DNA of 6,757 nt, taken from contig JAJZAL010000268.1 in the NCBI GenBank assembly GCA_021799405.1, positions 1 to 6,757 of the forward strand. The letters are read 5' to 3'. The notes below the pieces were generated by a model, which did not search any database, was not told the DNA's origin, and worked only from the letters and a program-made list of their open reading frames with translations. Source of the DNA: Acidobacteriota bacterium. GTDB taxonomy: Bacteria > Acidobacteriota > Terriglobia > Terriglobales > Acidobacteriaceae. The first letter of the stretch is position 1; each line of letters begins with the position of its first letter. Shown here one piece after another: positions 5,720 through 6,757 of this stretch. A program made the translations under genes and the position numbers.

Positions 5720-6757
5720 ATGAACAGGCTAAGCGAATGGAAATGCAAGCTCCAGATGCTGGTTATCCCCGTGCAACCGCGGGTTGAACGGTTAAGCGCG
5801 ACCGGCTTGACTGCCCTCTATGGGCTCGACTCAACCTTCAAGTCCGCCAGGATTAAAGACATTAGCACAAGCGGCATTTACCTTCTCACTGAAGGTCATC
5901 CGCCGATTAACGAACAGATCACACTCATCCTGCACGAGGAACGCGATCCGAAGATCAGTTCGGAACTCAAGGTTTCCATTCGCGCGCGCGTTGCCCGGCA
6001 AGGGAAGGACGGCATTGGTCTGGCCTTTGCCCTGCCGCCAGGCATGGATACAAACCTCTGGGGAGCGCTGATACGAAATATCGTCACCCTCACCGAAGCC
6101 GATCAAATTGCAGACATGTTCCGCACCCTTCGGGTGATCCTCTTCCTGTGCCGCCTCTGCCAGTCCGGAGCTCAGGAGTCGATCCTTCTGCTCGGGGGAA
6201 AACTCGCCGACCAGCGCCTCCATACCCTCTTTAAAATCGCGCTTGACGCAGAGAAGATGCTTGCCTCGGAACCGGATTGCGAACGGAGGCGGGCTGATCC
6301 CAGGCTGGTGGCAAACATCCTGAGCGAGGGTTCATGGACCGCCGATGAGTCAGTCACCCAGCTTTGGACGGGCCTTCTCGTCTCCTCCTGTCTCGTTGAT
6401 GAGTCAGACGACTCCAATCAGGTCTTTGTCAACCTGCTTATCCATATCGCGCCCGACGTGGCCAGAATCTTCCATTTTGCATGCGAGCAGGTCCTGCGCT
6501 CCGCAGGGGAAGCTGAGGTTTCTCCATCGTCTTCCGTCGTCGTCACACCTGAGGAGTTGGCTGGGCTCACCAGTGTATCCGAGCTCGCCAGAAATGCTTC
6601 GAGCGTCGCCCATTTATTCAATTTGGGATTGATTCGGAAACTCCCCGATTTTTGTTCGTACAAACCTCTGGAAAGATTCGATCTCGCTCCCACAAGACTG
6701 GGACTGGAACTATATCGGCGTTGCCACGGTAAGCGCGGAAAGGTCGACGAACAGCTT
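5720..6757 (+). CDS. PilZ-like domain protein with Abi-alpha/DUF4393-like C-terminal region (3' end outside window)
   Basis: The frame is open for 346 codons to the window edge, without a stop. The ATG at 5720 follows AGGAG (5704-5708) at a spacing of 11. Residues about 15-105 look like a PilZ domain: RIKDISTSGIYL (44-55) carries the D/NxSxxG motif (D47, S49, G52), and the last strand is GIGLAF (98-103). The usual RxxxR motif is not evident (only R21 and R24), so cyclic-di-GMP binding is uncertain. Residues about 125-340 are mostly helical and resemble the Abi-alpha family (PF14337, formerly DUF4393). They show GGKLADQRL…ALDAEKML (159-181), a DPRLVANILSEGSWTADESVTQLWTGLL core (193-220), and a C-terminal HLFNLGLIRKL…FDLAPTRLGLELYRRC. 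I see no membrane helix. The family calls are from pattern memory: PilZ moderately sure, Abi-alpha tentative. A signalling or defence effector role is inference. Confidence 0.75.
   Translation, partial: MNRLSEWKCKLQMLVIPVQPRVERLSATGLTALYGLDSTFKSARIKDISTSGIYLLTEGHPPINEQITLILHEERDPKISSELKVSIRARVARQGKDGIGLAFALPPGMDTNLWGALIRNIVTLTEADQIADMFRTLRVILFLCRLCQSGAQESILLLGGKLADQRLHTLFKIALDAEKMLASEPDCERRRADPRLVANILSEGSWTADESVTQLWTGLLVSSCLVDESDDSNQVFVNLLIHIAPDVARIFHFACEQVLRSAGEAEVSPSSSVVVTPEELAGLTSVSELARNASSVAHLFNLGLIRKLPDFCSYKPLERFDLAPTRLGLELYRRCHGKRGKVDEQL

Noticed and set aside
5831..6693. Several ORFs of 65-130 codons opposite or out of frame with the PilZ-like gene
   Set aside because: The frame from 5720 is open throughout and carries domain motifs. 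The others are shadows.

Overview
The window looks like an accessory stretch of an Acidobacteriota chromosome. This rests on family content, not on a marker gene: a TIGR03435-type secreted protein, a cytoplasmic winged-helix/TolB-like/TPR regulator, a small secreted protein of the 'DCT…DGGKE…GT' type, and a tandem-repeat exported protein with FDAPGAG/HGFLR repeats. All four are typical of soil Acidobacteriota. G+C appears moderately high.

Layout. A + strand gene (start about 46 or 79, end 858) encodes the TIGR03435-family exported protein. It converges on a - strand gene (2963-1137) for a 608-residue regulator, which has a textbook sigma70-like promoter at 3011-3039. Divergent from the regulator are two + strand genes for exported proteins: a 162-residue protein (3218-3706) and a 404-residue protein built of seven repeats (4000-5214). 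Each is preceded by a copy of the same leader of about 190 bp (3051-3244 and 3745-3937). In the first copy the leader runs into a working start codon and signal peptide. In the second, the Shine-Dalgarno is kept but ATG has become ATA, and the remains of a signal-peptide reading frame end in an ATGA overlap with the start of the repeat protein. A 505-bp gap (5215-5719) holds a possible 72-residue small ORF with a good ribosome site and a perfect 16-bp palindrome. The last gene (5720 to the window edge) has an N-terminal PilZ-like domain followed by a region resembling the Abi-alpha/DUF4393 family. It is open at the right edge.

How they may work together. The two exported proteins share leader DNA and so may share regulation, possibly by the divergent regulator, but nothing in the sequence proves this. 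The TIGR03435 gene and the PilZ/Abi-alpha-like gene show no visible link to the rest. The points most worth following are the duplicated leader with its broken start, and the PilZ/Abi-alpha-like fusion. I see no tRNA, rRNA, CRISPR array, insertion sequence or clear phage gene.
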